64,000 nucleotides of DNA from assembly GCA_030407085.1 (NCBI GenBank), contig CM059584.1:129241001-129305000 (forward strand), in the 5' to 3' direction. This DNA comes from Trichopria drosophilae. Taxonomy: Eukaryota > Arthropoda > Insecta > Hymenoptera > Diapriidae. The position numbers were made by a program, and so were the translations under genes. Below the pieces are notes generated by a model. It was not told the origin of the DNA and did not search any database. It saw only the letters and a program-made list of their open reading frames with translations. The stretch's first letter is position 1; each line of letters starts with the position of its first letter. Positions 24,538 to 37,586 of this stretch are shown in pieces.

Positions 24538-24838
24538 CACAGGACCACAAAAAAAATTTGTTTCGAGATCACTTGAATCAGAAATAGTGGATGTTATAGA
24601 TTTTTGGCCGCTGAAAACGATTCCGTTATTCGATTTAGCCCATCACGTCAGGATTTTAAGATATCTGATCCGTAAAATATTCAAAAATATACTTTTTGCA
24701 ATTTAAGGTTAGGATATGTGAAAAATCTGATAGTGAGTTAAGTTGGACAAAGAATTCGTTTTCGGCGACTAAAAATCTATAAAATCCTCCACTTCTGATT
24801 CAAGTTCAGTAAAAAAAAAAAAAACTTTTGCGGACTTG
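24538..24838. mobile_element. CACAGGACC-family MITE, first of two tandem copies
   Basis: It begins CACAGGACCACAAAAA after AATTA and ends in a decayed copy (CGGACTTGTATTATT). The inner arms contain GATCACTTGAATCAGAAAT and its complement CTTCTGATTCAAG. The central part has TTTAAGGTTAGGATATG. Its halves are inverted copies, so a transcript or single strand would fold on itself. Confidence 0.65.
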
Positions 24839-24875
24839 TATTATTTTTTTTAGAAGTACCTTCAGTGATTAATTA

Positions 24876-25178
24876 CACAGGACCGCAAAATTTTGTAAGG
24901 AGAAATAAGTTGAATCAGAGGTACTGGATCTTATAGATTTTTTGTTGCTAAAAATAAATTACTGGTCCAAGTTAACTCGTCGTTTCAGATTTGTTACATA
25001 CCCTAACCTTAAATTGTCAAAAAGTATATTTTTCAATATTTTTCGGATCAGATATTTTAAAATCCAGACGTGATGGGCCAAATCGAATAACGGATTCGTT
25101 TTCAGCGGCCAAAAATCTGTAAGATCCACTATTTCTTATTCAAGTGATCTCGAAAAAAATTTTTTGTATGGTCCTGTG
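24876..25178. mobile_element. CACAGGACC-family MITE, second tandem copy
   Basis: It begins CACAGGACCGCAAAATT after AATTA and ends ATGGTCCTGTG before TTATT. It is about 300 bp, closest in layout to 14762-15032, with the central block ACCCTAACCTTAAATTG. Separated from the first copy by 37 bases. Confidence 0.7.
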
Positions 25179-25380
25179 TTATTAGCAAAAATACAATAAC
25201 ACAAAAAATGTTTCCAACGAAAAAGATAGAGCATCAAATTCTCTACAAAAAACGACATAACAAAGATCATATATTATAATTAGATTGTCCGAGAAGACAA
25301 GCCTATCTAGTTGATTTGATAAGATTGTCAAGAAGAAAATAATCTTATATTAACTGTAAATATTACGACGAAACAAAAGG

Positions 25381-25385
25381 TTATT

Positions 25386-25419
<34 letters not shown>
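25381..25419. repeat. (TAA)n microsatellite
   Basis: About twelve consecutive TAA units, interrupted once at the left end. It borders the right outer arm of the composite repeat, and a shorter ATT run borders the left arm at about 24460. The microsatellite is therefore part of the repeat and has expanded on one side. Confidence 0.85.
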
Positions 25420-25560
25420 TCCATTACATTATATAACAATGCTCCGGCTGACAAATGCTGGGGGTCCAAGTTTTGAAAATTATCATTTTCATTGTTTTTT
25501 TCTAAACTCAATTAATTAGCTGGATTTAGCAAAGGCCGCAGAGTCGAAAATACTTTGCTT

Positions 25561-27599
25561 ATTGGATTGTTTTTTCTTCATTTCATTAGTACCAGATTCT
25601 TGGTCTATTATGGAAATAAGTAGCAAGTAGCAACAAGACAGTACAAAATTATCTATTTCAGACTTATTTGATATTTTTCGAGAAATTTTCAGTTCTTTAC
25701 CTTAAAATAGAAGTTGAAGTTGGAGAACAAAGAAGTCACTTAATGGTCGAAATTTGTTAATACAAGTTTTTTATCCCATTAATTGCGACCAAATCCGTTG
25801 ACCATTTATTTGAATACTTGTGGTAATACACTTATATACAAGGAATACTGACTATTTAATACATTTTGCGATCGAAAACATCACAATGGCCCAGAGGTAT
25901 GTTTATTTTTCACTATGAATATAACATCAATTTACTCGACATGTTTTTAGTCTAATAACTATATAGTCTACCTAACTTCAACATCACAGTTTATAAACTT
26001 TTTTTCGGTAAAAAATTACCTGATTAGAGTATTTTTATTCTAGCTAGTCAAAACGACACACCCTGCAAAAAAAAATGTTTAAAAACGGATCGTTTATAAA
26101 TAAAATAAATATTGATAAAAATGTAATAAATGTTTATAAAAAAGATTATAAAACGATTCCACTAATAGTAATTAGTAAGTCAAAAGTTAATAATTTTACT
26201 AATTTCATATTTGTCAAATAATGTCCTGCTAACTAAATTCGTTAAAATTTGGCTAATTCAACTTCAGAGGGAACTTTGCGAGAATTATTGAATTTGTTAC
26301 AGCCATATTGAATTCGTCATTTTTAACTTTAAATATAACCTGTAGATTATTTTTAGCTAACTTAAAAATCAAGAATAAAGATGTCAATAAAATTTGTTAG
26401 AAATGAGTATTTCTTCCGCAATATGGATCTGCCATTCTTTCAGTAGCTTTTATGATCAGTAATAAATCAGTATTTATTCAGAATTTATTAGTAAACTTAT
26501 TACGAATTGAATTAGCGGCACACTTTTCATCTACAGCTTAAGGGGACGGTTCAGCAACCGATTCAGCTGCATAAAATACTAGTTAAAAAAATACCAAAAA
26601 ATTATTTGTTTAGTAATTTCTGACGAAGAATATAGAAATATAATGAAAAGTGGAAAACAATTTTTGACAACATCAATAGAAACTGTAAAAATCTGTCCTT
26701 AATTATTTAGACAATTTGGTGATAGTTTTACAAAAATTGATGATTTTTACTTGAAGTATGCCATACGGGGGTAATTGTGAATGGGTTATTTGTAAATTGA
26801 TTGTTTTCACTTCGATCGATTTAATTCTGACTTTTCGAGGCCGCTAATTACGTATCTGAAGTGAAATGCCTTAAATTCAAGAAAGCGACATGAATATTTC
26901 GTACAAAATGGAAGAATTAACTGGATTTACAAAATCTAGAAACTGGACTGTTTGAGAGTTTGCTTATTACGAATTTTAAGTCTAAAGTACAAATGAAAAA
27001 ATTAACTGTTTTGATATTTGAATTTCGAGTCATAGCAGATGTTTTTCTGCAAAAATAACAAATAACCAGGCAAATTTTTGCATTTTTCTCCGTCATATTG
27101 TTTCCGCCATTTTGAATTTCGAAAATCTAACATCTTCTTCGAAAGAGCGAGAACTGAAACCCGCCGATTAACAAATTGCAATTTAATTTACAGCCAAATG
27201 CTACATATAAAATATGCAAAATATACATAAAAAAATGCAAAAATCTCTACCATTATTGATTACTATATAAAATGTCACATATCAGCAGATGGGAGAGTGC
27301 TTGGCCAGCTGACGTTCAAAGGGATAGTAATACACCGTAAACCAAAACCTTGAGCAGAACATGCCCAAAAACCTGCTTAAAAATGAAATAAAACCTCTCG
27401 TAAAGATACCATAGTCATTGTTTTATACAAAAATGACCTGAATTTGGTGAAATTATAAAATTTTCATACATTCTCTTCAATCACTTGGACAAGGTATATT
27501 TAAATGCTGAAGCCAATATTGCTGAAAGAATTCAGTAAATTCCAATTAGCAATATTTGCAGAACTTGTTCAATCAATTTTACCCAAGTTTTCGGCCAAA
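25561..27599. other. AT-rich spacer with monomer fragments
   Basis: 120-bp monomer cores occur near 26303 (GCCATATTGAATTCGTCATTT), 26420 and 27091 (GTCATATTGTTTCCGCC). No gene is supported. Confidence 0.5.
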
Positions 27600-28760
27600 T
27601 CTACTCAAAATTGTATTCAGGGTTAACTCGAATTTTCGTCCCACCCTCCAAACGCTTAGCAAGCCGCTTTGGATCATTCAAACTCGAGTGCCATATTCCC
27701 ACTTCTTTCACAAACGAAATTAAAAAAGTTCTCGCCTGACGGGGATCGCTCTTGTTGCACCGCATAAAATTTGCGATTCCCTTAATTAAGAAAGTGCATA
27801 TGAGCATCGGGCGCGTGCGCAAAAAGCCACCGGACTGTGGCTTTCGATGCAACGCGCGCACTTTGCTGGGTGATGCACCACAGTGGCAGCTTATGCCTCG
27901 CATGGTTAGGATAACAGTACTCTCACATTGGAAGCGTCTTCGCGCCGCTTGGTGAACGCCATCAAGACGCGTGGTACCGTTACCGGTTTATGCGCCAGAA
28001 GCATCATCAACAGCAGCACCAGCAGCAGCTCCTCAAGCGCCATCGTCTGCATCGTGCGAGATCCGCTCTCAGTCCATACTTCCTCTCCGGTCACTTCGGC
28101 CGTTGGCGTCGTTTCGTCCGATTGTATTCGCGTATCCATCATCCAAGGTCATTCTCATTGGAACCATTAACCTTGAACCAGTCCGATAGTCAAGCGTTCT
28201 CCACGATTCATTGGAGATTTCGAATTTTTTGATTCGGCCGGAAACAACTCACAACATTCTGGAAGTCATCCAGGGATTCATCATCCGGGACCTTGATGAA
28301 GTTTGGATACGGTTTCATCATCCGTCAAGTCATGCTGGATGGTTTGAAGCTGTCATGGATCCCATATAACGTTTAAAAAGGATAGTTTTAACATCTTCAG
28401 AAGAGAACATCATCAGCCGCTTTCTCAAAGAGCTTTCCTTTGGATACCAACGGATCAAGATGAAATTTGGATGACACCGCTGAAAGAGGTCAGAATTTCC
28501 GTTTTACCTCAAGTGAAAAGAAAGACCAGTGTAATCTACAATCGTACTCGGTGAAATCAGTAAAATTCTTCTGCGATTTTCAAATTCGAACGCCAAAGTG
28601 TCACATAGTGCAGTTCCGGTTTGTGACTTTTATGATTTCTCTCACGTTTTGTTGTATGTTTTTGCGCTCCGACAAGAGTGGAGTTAAAATGAAACCCGCA
28701 TCCCGTCATGAGGAACACATCGGAGGACCAAGTGAGACCCATTAAAGGATATTGGTTCGA
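27600..28760. other. 1.2 kb GC-richer island, possible gene relic or non-coding exon
   Basis: This is the largest compositional island outside the supported gene. Moderately long frames occur on both strands. On - these are 27601-27903 and 27906-28142; the latter starts with two Met after an in-frame stop but contains a CAG-repeat-derived leucine tract. On + a serine-rich frame (27928-28170) has mostly G/C third positions. A short stop-bounded run at about 28187-28350 also reads protein-like. No domain is recognisable and no clean splice frame joins these pieces. Possibilities are a decayed gene, a long non-coding RNA, or a conserved regulatory block. Confidence 0.4.
28005..28035. repeat. short CAG/CAN trinucleotide tract
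   Basis: CATCATCAACAGCAGCACC followed by AGCAGCAGCTCC. It reads as Ser, Gln or His repeats on + and Leu repeats on -. Such tracts are common in insect exons and untranslated regions. Confidence 0.6.
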
Positions 28761-29239
28761 TGAATGGTGAGGAACTATTATACTTAATGTCGTACGATTA
28801 TTCAATTAGAAAGTGTCGAAATTTCTATGTGGAGTAGTGAAATCTACCTTCTCGTTATGTGTTCGTATTATAAAGTTCTTTAATCCTTTACTAGGATTCA
28901 TTAGATGCATCAATTAAGTATCTTCTTATACTAAATTTAATTTCCTAGGTAAATGGATATCATTGACTGTTTTGACAATTATCGCTGGACAAAACAAAAT
29001 CAATTTTGGATTTTAAGTCCTCCTTTGACAAATTTGACTTCTCATCATGGTTCAACCAATTTTGATTTCCAAAAATAACCAAGACAATTAGTAATGTCTA
29101 CCAACTTGATGCTTTCCATGCATGAAGCTAACAGTGAATTCGCTAAACCAAATCCATGACAAAAATGTTATTTTTCAGAAGGCAGTAAAGACTAAACTGC
29201 ACTGCCTCGGGAAGCAAAAGAATTTTAAGAAGTGAAATC
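28761..29239. other. AT-rich spacer, nothing recognised
   Basis: No supported feature. Confidence 0.5.
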
Positions 29240-29625
29240 AATGTAAGGAAAATCCGATTCGAGCTTAGGTGTGCGTTTCCGAGTCGAGGAAACGGAGCCG
29301 GAGAAACGCCTGCGCGTGTAACAATTTTCATGCATCGCCTGATCCTTCGAGATCGCTCTGATGCAAAACGATGTAGGTAATAAGCCAAATCACTGGTATC
29401 GCCTGGTTAGGTCGGAAATTAACTATTCCCGCCCGGTACGCAGATTCTGGAAAACGGTACTTTTATCACTCGCCACGTGGACATGGTATTTAATGCGTAT
29501 GATCGCGACGCATGCGTGTCGCTCATGCGTACACATACGTATGACACGTGCTTTTGAAAGTACCACCTGTTAAAGACTCGGCCAAAGAATCGCGTGCCTT
29601 AGAACTGTGGCGTTTTTTAGCCATA
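29240..29625. other. GC- and CpG-richer island, possible regulatory block
   Basis: It contains repeated CG words and two CACGTG E-boxes (GCCACGTGGAC at about 29475 and ACACGTGC at about 29545), with no long convincing frame. Composition suggests a conserved non-coding element. A regulatory role is inferred only. Confidence 0.35.
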
Positions 29626-30719
29626 CTTGTATGGTCATGTACGGATTATTTATTGTATTACGGAAATATACGGCAGAATTAAAGATGCTTTTTTGGAATT
29701 GCAAATTTTTCCTTCCGGAAACTTCTACATTTAGTGAAACATAAGCAAATTATTTCCTCAGATCGTATCTAGTGCAAAAATTATTGGCATTTGAAAGCGT
29801 AAATATTTTCATCGTTTTGTAATTTGATAGTTTGATCACTTTTTAAGGCTCATACAAGAAGTGCTGAAGTGAAAATTCATTCCAAAACAGTGCAAATCGA
29901 GCGGTTGAACCTGAAGTATATTTTCAATCAACAGAAGTAAATTTTACGGATATTACTCATAATTGGGAACGATATTAATGAGCTATGCTATTGGATTTAA
30001 ACTATACTCCAAAGGATTAACTCATCAACGTCCACAGGACACAATTTTGTCATTCAAGTTTAAAATTTCTCCGTATGACGAGCACAACGAAAAAATATCT
30101 GGGAATATCCTACACATTTTGAGGGTGCTCTTTCTAATGGTGTAGTCTAGGATTTTCTAAAATTACTTAAAAAATCGAAAATTAACCAAAAGAAACGCTA
30201 TTTTAATAATTTACCTTTTTTAAAAATGGATTGCTGTTTTTTATATAACTAAACCCTATCTAAATCACGTCATCTACGTCTGAACCTAGATTAGTTCAAA
30301 GAATACCCTCATTTTTTCCGAAAATTTGAAAAAATTTTGAAAAATTTCGGGCGTACCCTTTAACCACTTTTAAGATATTTTCTTCCAAGGAATTCTTCTC
30401 TAAAGTCTATTTTTACAATTTTTTTATAATGATTTTTTAAAAATTTTGATTTTTGAAAAAACAAAAATCTTATCGAATCATTTTAAAAAACATTTGAAGG
30501 TATTTCCCGGCCACTACTAAGACATTAGGTTCTACAAAAATTTTCTTTAAAGCTTACAGATTTCAGGACAAAAAAATCGGTTTTAAAAAGAAATTTACCA
30601 ACGAACATTTTTATTAAATGTTCAACCAGAAAATCTCGCTTCTCATGGTTAATTATTGAGTTTTCCATGATTAAAAGATATTTTTGAATATTTTTGGAAT
30701 AAATGACTCTTTGTTAGAC
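29626..30719. other. AT-rich spacer, nothing recognised
   Basis: Homopolymer-rich sequence (30300-30620) without recognisable features. Confidence 0.5.
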
Positions 30720-31720
30720 TGAGCAAGATACTCCAATCATTCTATAGTGTATCTCAATTAGGATGATCAATTGGTTAATCCATTAACGTACAAAAACGTG
30801 ACATTTTTATTTCCTATTCAAATTATTTTTAAATTTTGTGCGCTTGTACTCGTGATTACTATTTGCTAAATTTTTATTTGTATTGTGATAGCTTTCAATA
30901 TTGATAAATTAGAAAGATGCGCATTGTAGCCTCTAGTAATCACGAACTTATAAATGATTTTTTTTCGAAATAGTGAGTCTTCACGAAAGATACCACAACA
31001 TTAACGCTATATCCATAATTTATTAACTATTTTTGCACTGATGACAAAATTGTATTCATCGACTTTGAGAATCTTCGAATGACAAGCAAATCTGCCTAAT
31101 TTAGGCAAATCTCATGTTGGATCCGCATTTTGCATTTTGAATTCCGTAACTGTATTTGGAATCAATTTAGTATGAACGTGGAAAAAAGGGATACAATAAG
31201 TAAACATTTGTTGATGACAATCCCGAGAAAGCTCATTATTTTCACTTTTGCTCGACCGCCCTATTGAATCCGCCATTATTGAAACCGCGAAACGTTGTAC
31301 AAAATAACTGGAGATATTAATTCTATCAAAATTTTATACACACTGATAGAAAAAGTTTCGTTCATCGTCAATGTATATCTGAATTATTCAGCGAAAATTA
31401 CAATTATTTAGTTCACCTTTATTCATAGTTTTGAAAGGATTGATATCCATTATGAGCTTGAATAAAATTAATAACAACATTTTTTCTAATTTTACTTTTT
31501 CAAATCTAATCCATCATATTGATTTTCTCAGGTATAGAAATGCAATTTGGGAAAGGGAATTATTCAAGCATACCCAAAAATAAAATGATCAGTGGGTTTG
31601 GGTACGTCATTTTTTATTTGGTATACTTGAAGTTCGAATATGAGCAAACATTTTTCAAGTTATTAACGTTAATGGGTTAATTGATCCATGTTCCATGATT
31701 CTATGGTAGATACAACTATG
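30720..31720. repeat. diverged foldback region
   Basis: GATCAATTGGTTAATCCATTAACG at about 30764 returns inverted as TTAACGTTAATGGGTTAATTGATCC at about 31665. Inside are two further hairpins: CTCGTGATTACTA with TAGTAATCACGAA (about 30850 and 30937), and CAAGCATACCCAAAAATAAA with its complement (about 31565 and 31612). Their nesting suggests a decayed palindromic element with a second small one inside. Boundaries are approximate. Confidence 0.45.
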
Positions 31721-33229
31721 GATTATTCACTATAATAAAATTATCATCTAGAGAATAGACTGGTTGAGACAACTAGTTTACTCGTTTAAAAAAAACTCAT
31801 TTTTTTCAAACTTTCATAAAAAAATTCAATCCTAAATATTTATCCAGTAATACATTTCTGGAATATTCCTTTGAAATTTTGGGGAATATTTTAAAGTAAT
31901 GTTGCATTCATATTCTAAGAATCGTGAAATATCCAACGTTTGGAATTTAGTCCTCTGGAACATTTCAGCATTGTAATGTTACAAAAATACTATAAAATAA
32001 CAAAAATATAATTGTAAATTGTAAACATGACCAAATTGTAATAGGGAATATACGGATTTGATTTTCTAAATTAATGTCATAATATTCAGATGGAATGAAA
32101 GGGATTTTATATATTCATTATTAGTTCTTGAGGGGTTTTCATGAAAATGAAAGGCTGTACAACTTTTCTAGAATTTATCATCTGTTTTTATACTCATTTT
32201 ATATATTTCTTATTGCATTTATTACAGGTAGACAAATAAATATGGTAATATATATGCCAAGCGTATTTAAATGGTTGCCGTATGAGTTTTTTTATTATAG
32301 CCTTGAACATTTTTAACATTTTTTAAAACAACATTCTATTCTGAAAATTGTCTGATACGTCATTTTCAACAATGACAATAATATTGAAGAAAAATATTAA
32401 TATATTATATATTAGGCTGGTTTTCAAAAAAAGTCGCATTTAACTTTATCGAGTTGATAATTTTTTGTTTCAATTTATTATTGAATTTTTTTTGCTCAAT
32501 TCTTAGTTTATGTCTTGTTTATTAAAAATGTTATAGTGGTCCACAACTTTTTCGAGTTTGAATTAAATATAAAGATAAAAAATGTCAAATTCTCAATATA
32601 AATATCTCTCTATAAATATCTTATATTTATCAGAAAATTCATCATTCACGCACAGGAATCATTCCCTCGTAAAAAAATGTTATGAGGGAATGATGAGGGA
32701 ATGACTAAATGAAACAAAATTGTCAAAAACCTGCATATGTATAACAGTTTTCCAGTAATGACAATACAATAAATAATATAATTATGTTTATAATAATAAT
32801 ATTACGTTCGCAAATACTTATACAGACAAAATAGTACAATGAAGAATTAAAAATTATTCTGATCTATACAATGAAAATCAAAAGTTTCAGAAGACTCCGA
32901 AGAGAAAAATTCAAAAGATACATTTTGAAGTTTACCAAATAATCATCGTTTCAATTAGTGGATTCAAGTTTACATCATGCATCATTGTTAGTTGGTTTGA
33001 TAAATTTTCAACATTTTTGTTTTTATTGGACATTTTTTGTTAGTTAAGTTAGAGTCCTTTGAAAAAAGCCAAAATAGAGGGAAAATGTATGGTTTATTCA
33101 TGTTTTGCAAGCATCAACTTTGTGGTCCTTTTAAAGGTAATGCAATCTCCTAAAATTTACCAAAAATAGACTTTTCATTATTAACTTCAGTTCAAAACTG
33201 AAATAAAATTACCGAACAAACCAATAACA
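31721..33229. other. AT-rich spacer with one hairpin
   Basis: TCATTCCCTC at 32659 pairs with GAGGGAATGA at 32684 across a 15-base loop, and GAGGGAATGA repeats again at 32695. Nothing else is supported. Confidence 0.5.
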
Positions 33230-35170
33230 GGTATCGTTTAATAAACGTTTAATTCGGCTATAAAAACATCATAAAACCCTGGGGTGCAAATCGTTTACGA
33301 GTTACGTATAATTGCCGTTTACTTGGCCGACAATAATACGTGTTTATATACCATTCTTTAAACGTAAACTACACGTTTATTTTTTACTTGAAATTGATCA
33401 CATATAATAACAACCTACGAATAGATTGGTTTAATATTAGTACATTATACGAAAACAAGGTATATAAATGATAGCTGTACAAAAAACATTTCTTTTTAAC
33501 GTCTTTAATACCTGCATATAATACGTCACGTTTATTAAACGTATATATCCAGTTTATGAAATACTACTTTATAGTGACGTATAAAAATCGCCTAATTTTC
33601 GAGTTCTGCAAGTATATTTGAAAAACGTTTATAATCCCTGAAAATAGACAGGCCTAAAAACGTCGTTATAACAAGTATTTATTTCAAAATTAAATCATAT
33701 ATATTACAGGCTAATGCATTTTTAAATTTATTTAAAATTAGAACCAAAATTAATGTATTAAAACAAGAAAATAAATCGTAAATAAACAGTTGAGGATATA
33801 GGTTTTAATGTACCTACTCTTTAAAAAAATATGCATTTTCAGCTAGCTACCAAATTTGTAGATGAATTGGTGTGTTACTTATGGTAGGCCCTTAAAATCT
33901 AACCTAAAATTTGGCTCGAACACCATCCAGGAAATTTCCTCAAGTTCCTTAAAAATGCTGATGCTCAAATATTTCTTTATTTTATTGTTGTTATAGTATA
34001 ATCCCTAAAAATTCTGCTAATATCACATAATAGTTCTGTATATTTACAAAATGTTTATTTCACTAGAATTCTCAATTTTCAGCAACTTTAAAAGGTTGTA
34101 AATGTGCGTTAATAATTAAAGACTTGTCAAACGAGAATATGTATGTTATGCTTTCGAATACGAGGTGTTTACACACAGCCAATATTTTCTATCAGTAAAC
34201 ACTTGGATATTTGCTGGAAAGATCGTTTATATTCGTCACAACCGTTCGTTATTCCAGTATAGCTTACCGTTACCTTAAAAATTACCAGCTGTTCTGGTTA
34301 CTGCTGTAATATTTATATTTCTCGTTTTATGAGTTTCGTGTTTACTCTAAAAACATAGTTGTAAGAAACTGTTACTTTGAGAAATCAATCATACACATTT
34401 CTGAATAAGTTTATGTTTCGTTGAAGCTTACTTAGTTCAAAATCCGAGAACTAACAATGTAATAGATTTATGATTATTTAAAAATATATCGTGTAAAAGA
34501 CACGTGAAACAAAGCGTGTTAAACATTGTATTGACATAGACGTTAAACGCATATTAAATCAATTTGTAAATACATTTTGTAACAGAAGTATTAATGAGCA
34601 AATTTAGCTTATTTTACATGCGTTTAAATATCCAAGATATTACATATTTATTGTGTGCATTGTAATGTTTAAAATAAATATATTATAGACCTTAATAAAC
34701 GCACATGTTACCACAAAACGTTCACATTGTATGTGAATTGTACTTTTAAATCAAAGTTACGTATAATAAACGTATATTAAACGTTAGTATCTTGGAATTA
34801 ATTAAATGGTTCACATAACTGTTTCGTTGAACAAGTGGATAATAGACGTTTAAAATATTTTCTGCGTAAAAGTGGTATAGTTTCAAAGTGTTATTTACGT
34901 ATGTCATAAACGAATATTAAATTGACGTTTTATAACCTGAGTATTTTTCAGCAAGTTCAAAGGTCTTTCATATAAGTTTTATATAAAATAGTACACCTTT
35001 ATTACACTTAAGCTGTTATGGTACTTTATAGAAGATTTTTTGACGTTTAAAATACGTTTCTTATAATGTACACGTATTAAAAACATATATAAAAGCAAAT
35101 TATAAAACGGTTTCAATGAAACTTACGTATAATAGACGCATATTAAACAATGCTGTTTTTATTGGGAACT
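33230..35170. repeat. zone of recurrent ACGTTTAA / GTATATTAAACG motifs
   Basis: At least a dozen variants of AAACGTTTAA or ACGYATATTAAAC occur over 1.9 kb, in both orientations, for example at about 33241, 33362, 33534, 34541, 34697, 34766, 34843, 34909, 35042 and 35137. Spacing is irregular, so this is not a simple tandem satellite. It could be a decayed element built of short palindromic words, like the interiors of the CACTG-ended MITEs. Confidence 0.45.
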
Positions 35171-37362
35171 TTACTGACAGTTTATTGTAAACATGACATC
35201 TTTGCTCCAAAAGTCTAAAAATTATTATTATTTAAATTCTAAAGTATGCAGGGGTTATTGCCAATCTAACATTACACTAATTATTGACATTAAAAAGTAA
35301 TTAATGCAGACTAAAGTAGACAGCTAATTTAAACAGTTATTTTATTTAAGAAAATTGATATACTTTTGGTCTAGAGTTATAAAAAAAAACAAATAAGTTC
35401 TCCAAATGTTGCAGCCTTATTTCATTTCAAAATTATTCTAGTTTTCTTAAAGTTTTTTAACTTTTAAACAACATTTTAACTTAAGATTTTTCCTACCGAG
35501 GTACGTAAGTTTTAATTATCATTCCGAACATTTTCGCTGATTCTTGTTATTTTATTTTTGATATTATTTTCAAATAAAATAATTTAAATAAACAGCCAAA
35601 CTACACAATTAATGTCTACATGTACGAATATAAAATAATTAATGCACACCATTATTAATTGAGATATATCTAAAAAATCAAATTGCTACATGAATTTTAG
35701 GATAAATAATGATCAAATATGATGAGTTAAAACTTTCCACTCTTAAGTCAAATGAATCGACTTTGACACATTTATTTATCAATAATATTTAATTTAAAAA
35801 TATTCATCTCTTTACAAAGTCAAGGTGCACTTTTTTAATAATTTTTTTAAATTACATTGAATGGAAATGGGCTTATAATATGCAATACTAAAGTGAAAAT
35901 AATTTTCTTATTACTTCCATCAGCAGCAATTAGCAGAACTTCATCCACCAGCTCACCTTTTAATTTATTTGAATAAATGTTTTTATTTCATTCATTAAAA
36001 ATTTGATATCAATCAAATTAAAGTATTAAACTTGTTATTCTTTTTAAGTAATGTTTAATTTCTGCATTGTTTAGACTTGTAAAAACGAGATTTCCCTTCA
36101 AGATTTTCTCTGTTAGACGTCAAAAGTGTCTTGAAATAAGACTTGACTGTAGAGTGTAGTTTTTTTATATGAGAAATAATTTATGTATAATTTAGATATT
36201 CTGGTAGAATTTATATATTTTATTATGTTTCATTATATTCTATATTACAATACTATTTTTTTCTTTCGATATGGACAAGTCCTCAGAATTTTTCATTTTG
36301 GTAAAAAAAAAGACATTTTTTTTTACTTTACAGCGTACTTTTTTCCTCTGGTTCATATGTTTAGTCGGTCAATTTGGAATGAAAAACTTCCTTGTAAGCA
36401 ATAGAAACTATAGTTTTTAAATAAATTGCACTATTTATCTAAAACCCATGTTGTAAACGAATACTAGAATGTTCCAAACGTCGCTATCAATGTATTGTTT
36501 ACAAGTATTAGAGATGTTTGTTTCATCACAAATCGGCACGAAGGACTTTTAGAGTTTCGCATAGATAAACAAGGCAGCCTTATTCATGTCCGTGCACACC
36601 CAAATAAATATATTTAGATTTATTACATTCAAAACATAGCAAACAATATTTATATGTATATAGTAATTATATGCGTGATAATTAAATAATGTTAGCAGGC
36701 AACTTCTTGTGTTTAACACTGAAAATTTTCTTGAAAACTAAACCGACAAATGATAGTTATTTTCGTTAGAGTTAGTTAAAATAACTTTTTCGCCCGCGAG
36801 CAGAAATTTTGAAGTAATGTACACGTCAAATTTGTCAATTTACGTTCATTTGGCTTCTTAAAACCAGTTCGAAATCTCAGCTATCGGGCTAATACTTTAT
36901 AGGCACCGATATTTATTAATATTTTTCTTCCCTGGTAGAAATGAAAACATTTTTTGTGCAATGCTTGTATAACATTCTTATTTACCATGTTAAAGGTGTA
37001 GGGGAAATGGACAGTGTATGTATTTAGAATTTGTATGCAAAATTCTATACGTACAAAATTAAATTTTTGTTTAAAATACACGACACGACAATTTAGTGCA
37101 TGGCAACTCTTTTTAGTCCAGTTTGGACTCGAATTTTGTAATTTGGATTTTGTAATAACTTAACAAAATCTGATCACAATTACATGCAGTCCGCTTAAAA
37201 AAAATATGTTTTATTAATTTCGCTAACTGCTTTTCGTATTTCCGATGGGAAGTATTCAGGTTGCATCGTCATTTAATTTTAAGCTGTTAGGACATATTTC
37301 GCTGTAACTTGATAATATTTTACTACCCAACAGCCTATTGTTACAATGATTGTCAAAGCTTG
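35171..37362. other. AT-rich spacer, nothing recognised
   Basis: No exon-like frame. A short, slightly GC-richer stretch at about 36525-36600 has no identifiable role. Confidence 0.5.
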
Positions 37363-37586
37363 CACTGAAAAAAAAATTCCTAATTTCAAGTAAATATTTA
37401 CTTGAATAGTCGCAACAAAATATTTACTTAAAATAAGGGAATATTTTCTTAACTTAAATCAATATTTACTTGCTGGATAAAATCAAATAAATAGATAGTT
37501 GAATTAATAAACTATTTTTCTATTATAAGTAAATATTTTGTTGCGACTATTCAAGTAAATATTTAATTGAATTTTTTTTTCCAGTG
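37363..37586. mobile_element. palindromic MITE with CACTGAAAAAAAAATTC termini
   Basis: The left end CACTGAAAAAAAAATTC pairs with the inverted right end GAATTTTTTTTTCCAGTG. The arms are almost fully inverted copies for about 75 bases, with AAGTAAATATTTACTTGAA and TAGTCGCAACAAAATATT on both sides. The repeated internal word is AAGTAAATATTT. It is 224 bp, has no coding capacity, and the high arm identity suggests a recent insertion or conversion. Confidence 0.8.

Larger units (their letters stand above)
24200..25560. repeat. composite palindromic repeat with nested MITEs
   Basis: The left side holds the GAAGTATTGAA repeat (24205-24290). Outer inverted arms lie at about 24310-24475 and 25395-25560: TGAAAATGATCATTTTCAA, CCGGAGCATTATTACATCA and ATGGATATTATTATTAT on the left return complemented on the right. 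Between them sit two tandem CACAGGACC MITEs (24538-25178). A fragment matching 20345 follows at about 25225. The layout reads as an older foldback repeat into which the MITEs inserted. Confidence 0.65.

Noticed and set aside
28005..28035. coding polyglutamine or polyleucine tract
   Set aside because: No frame on either strand is supported by splice sites or a recognisable protein.
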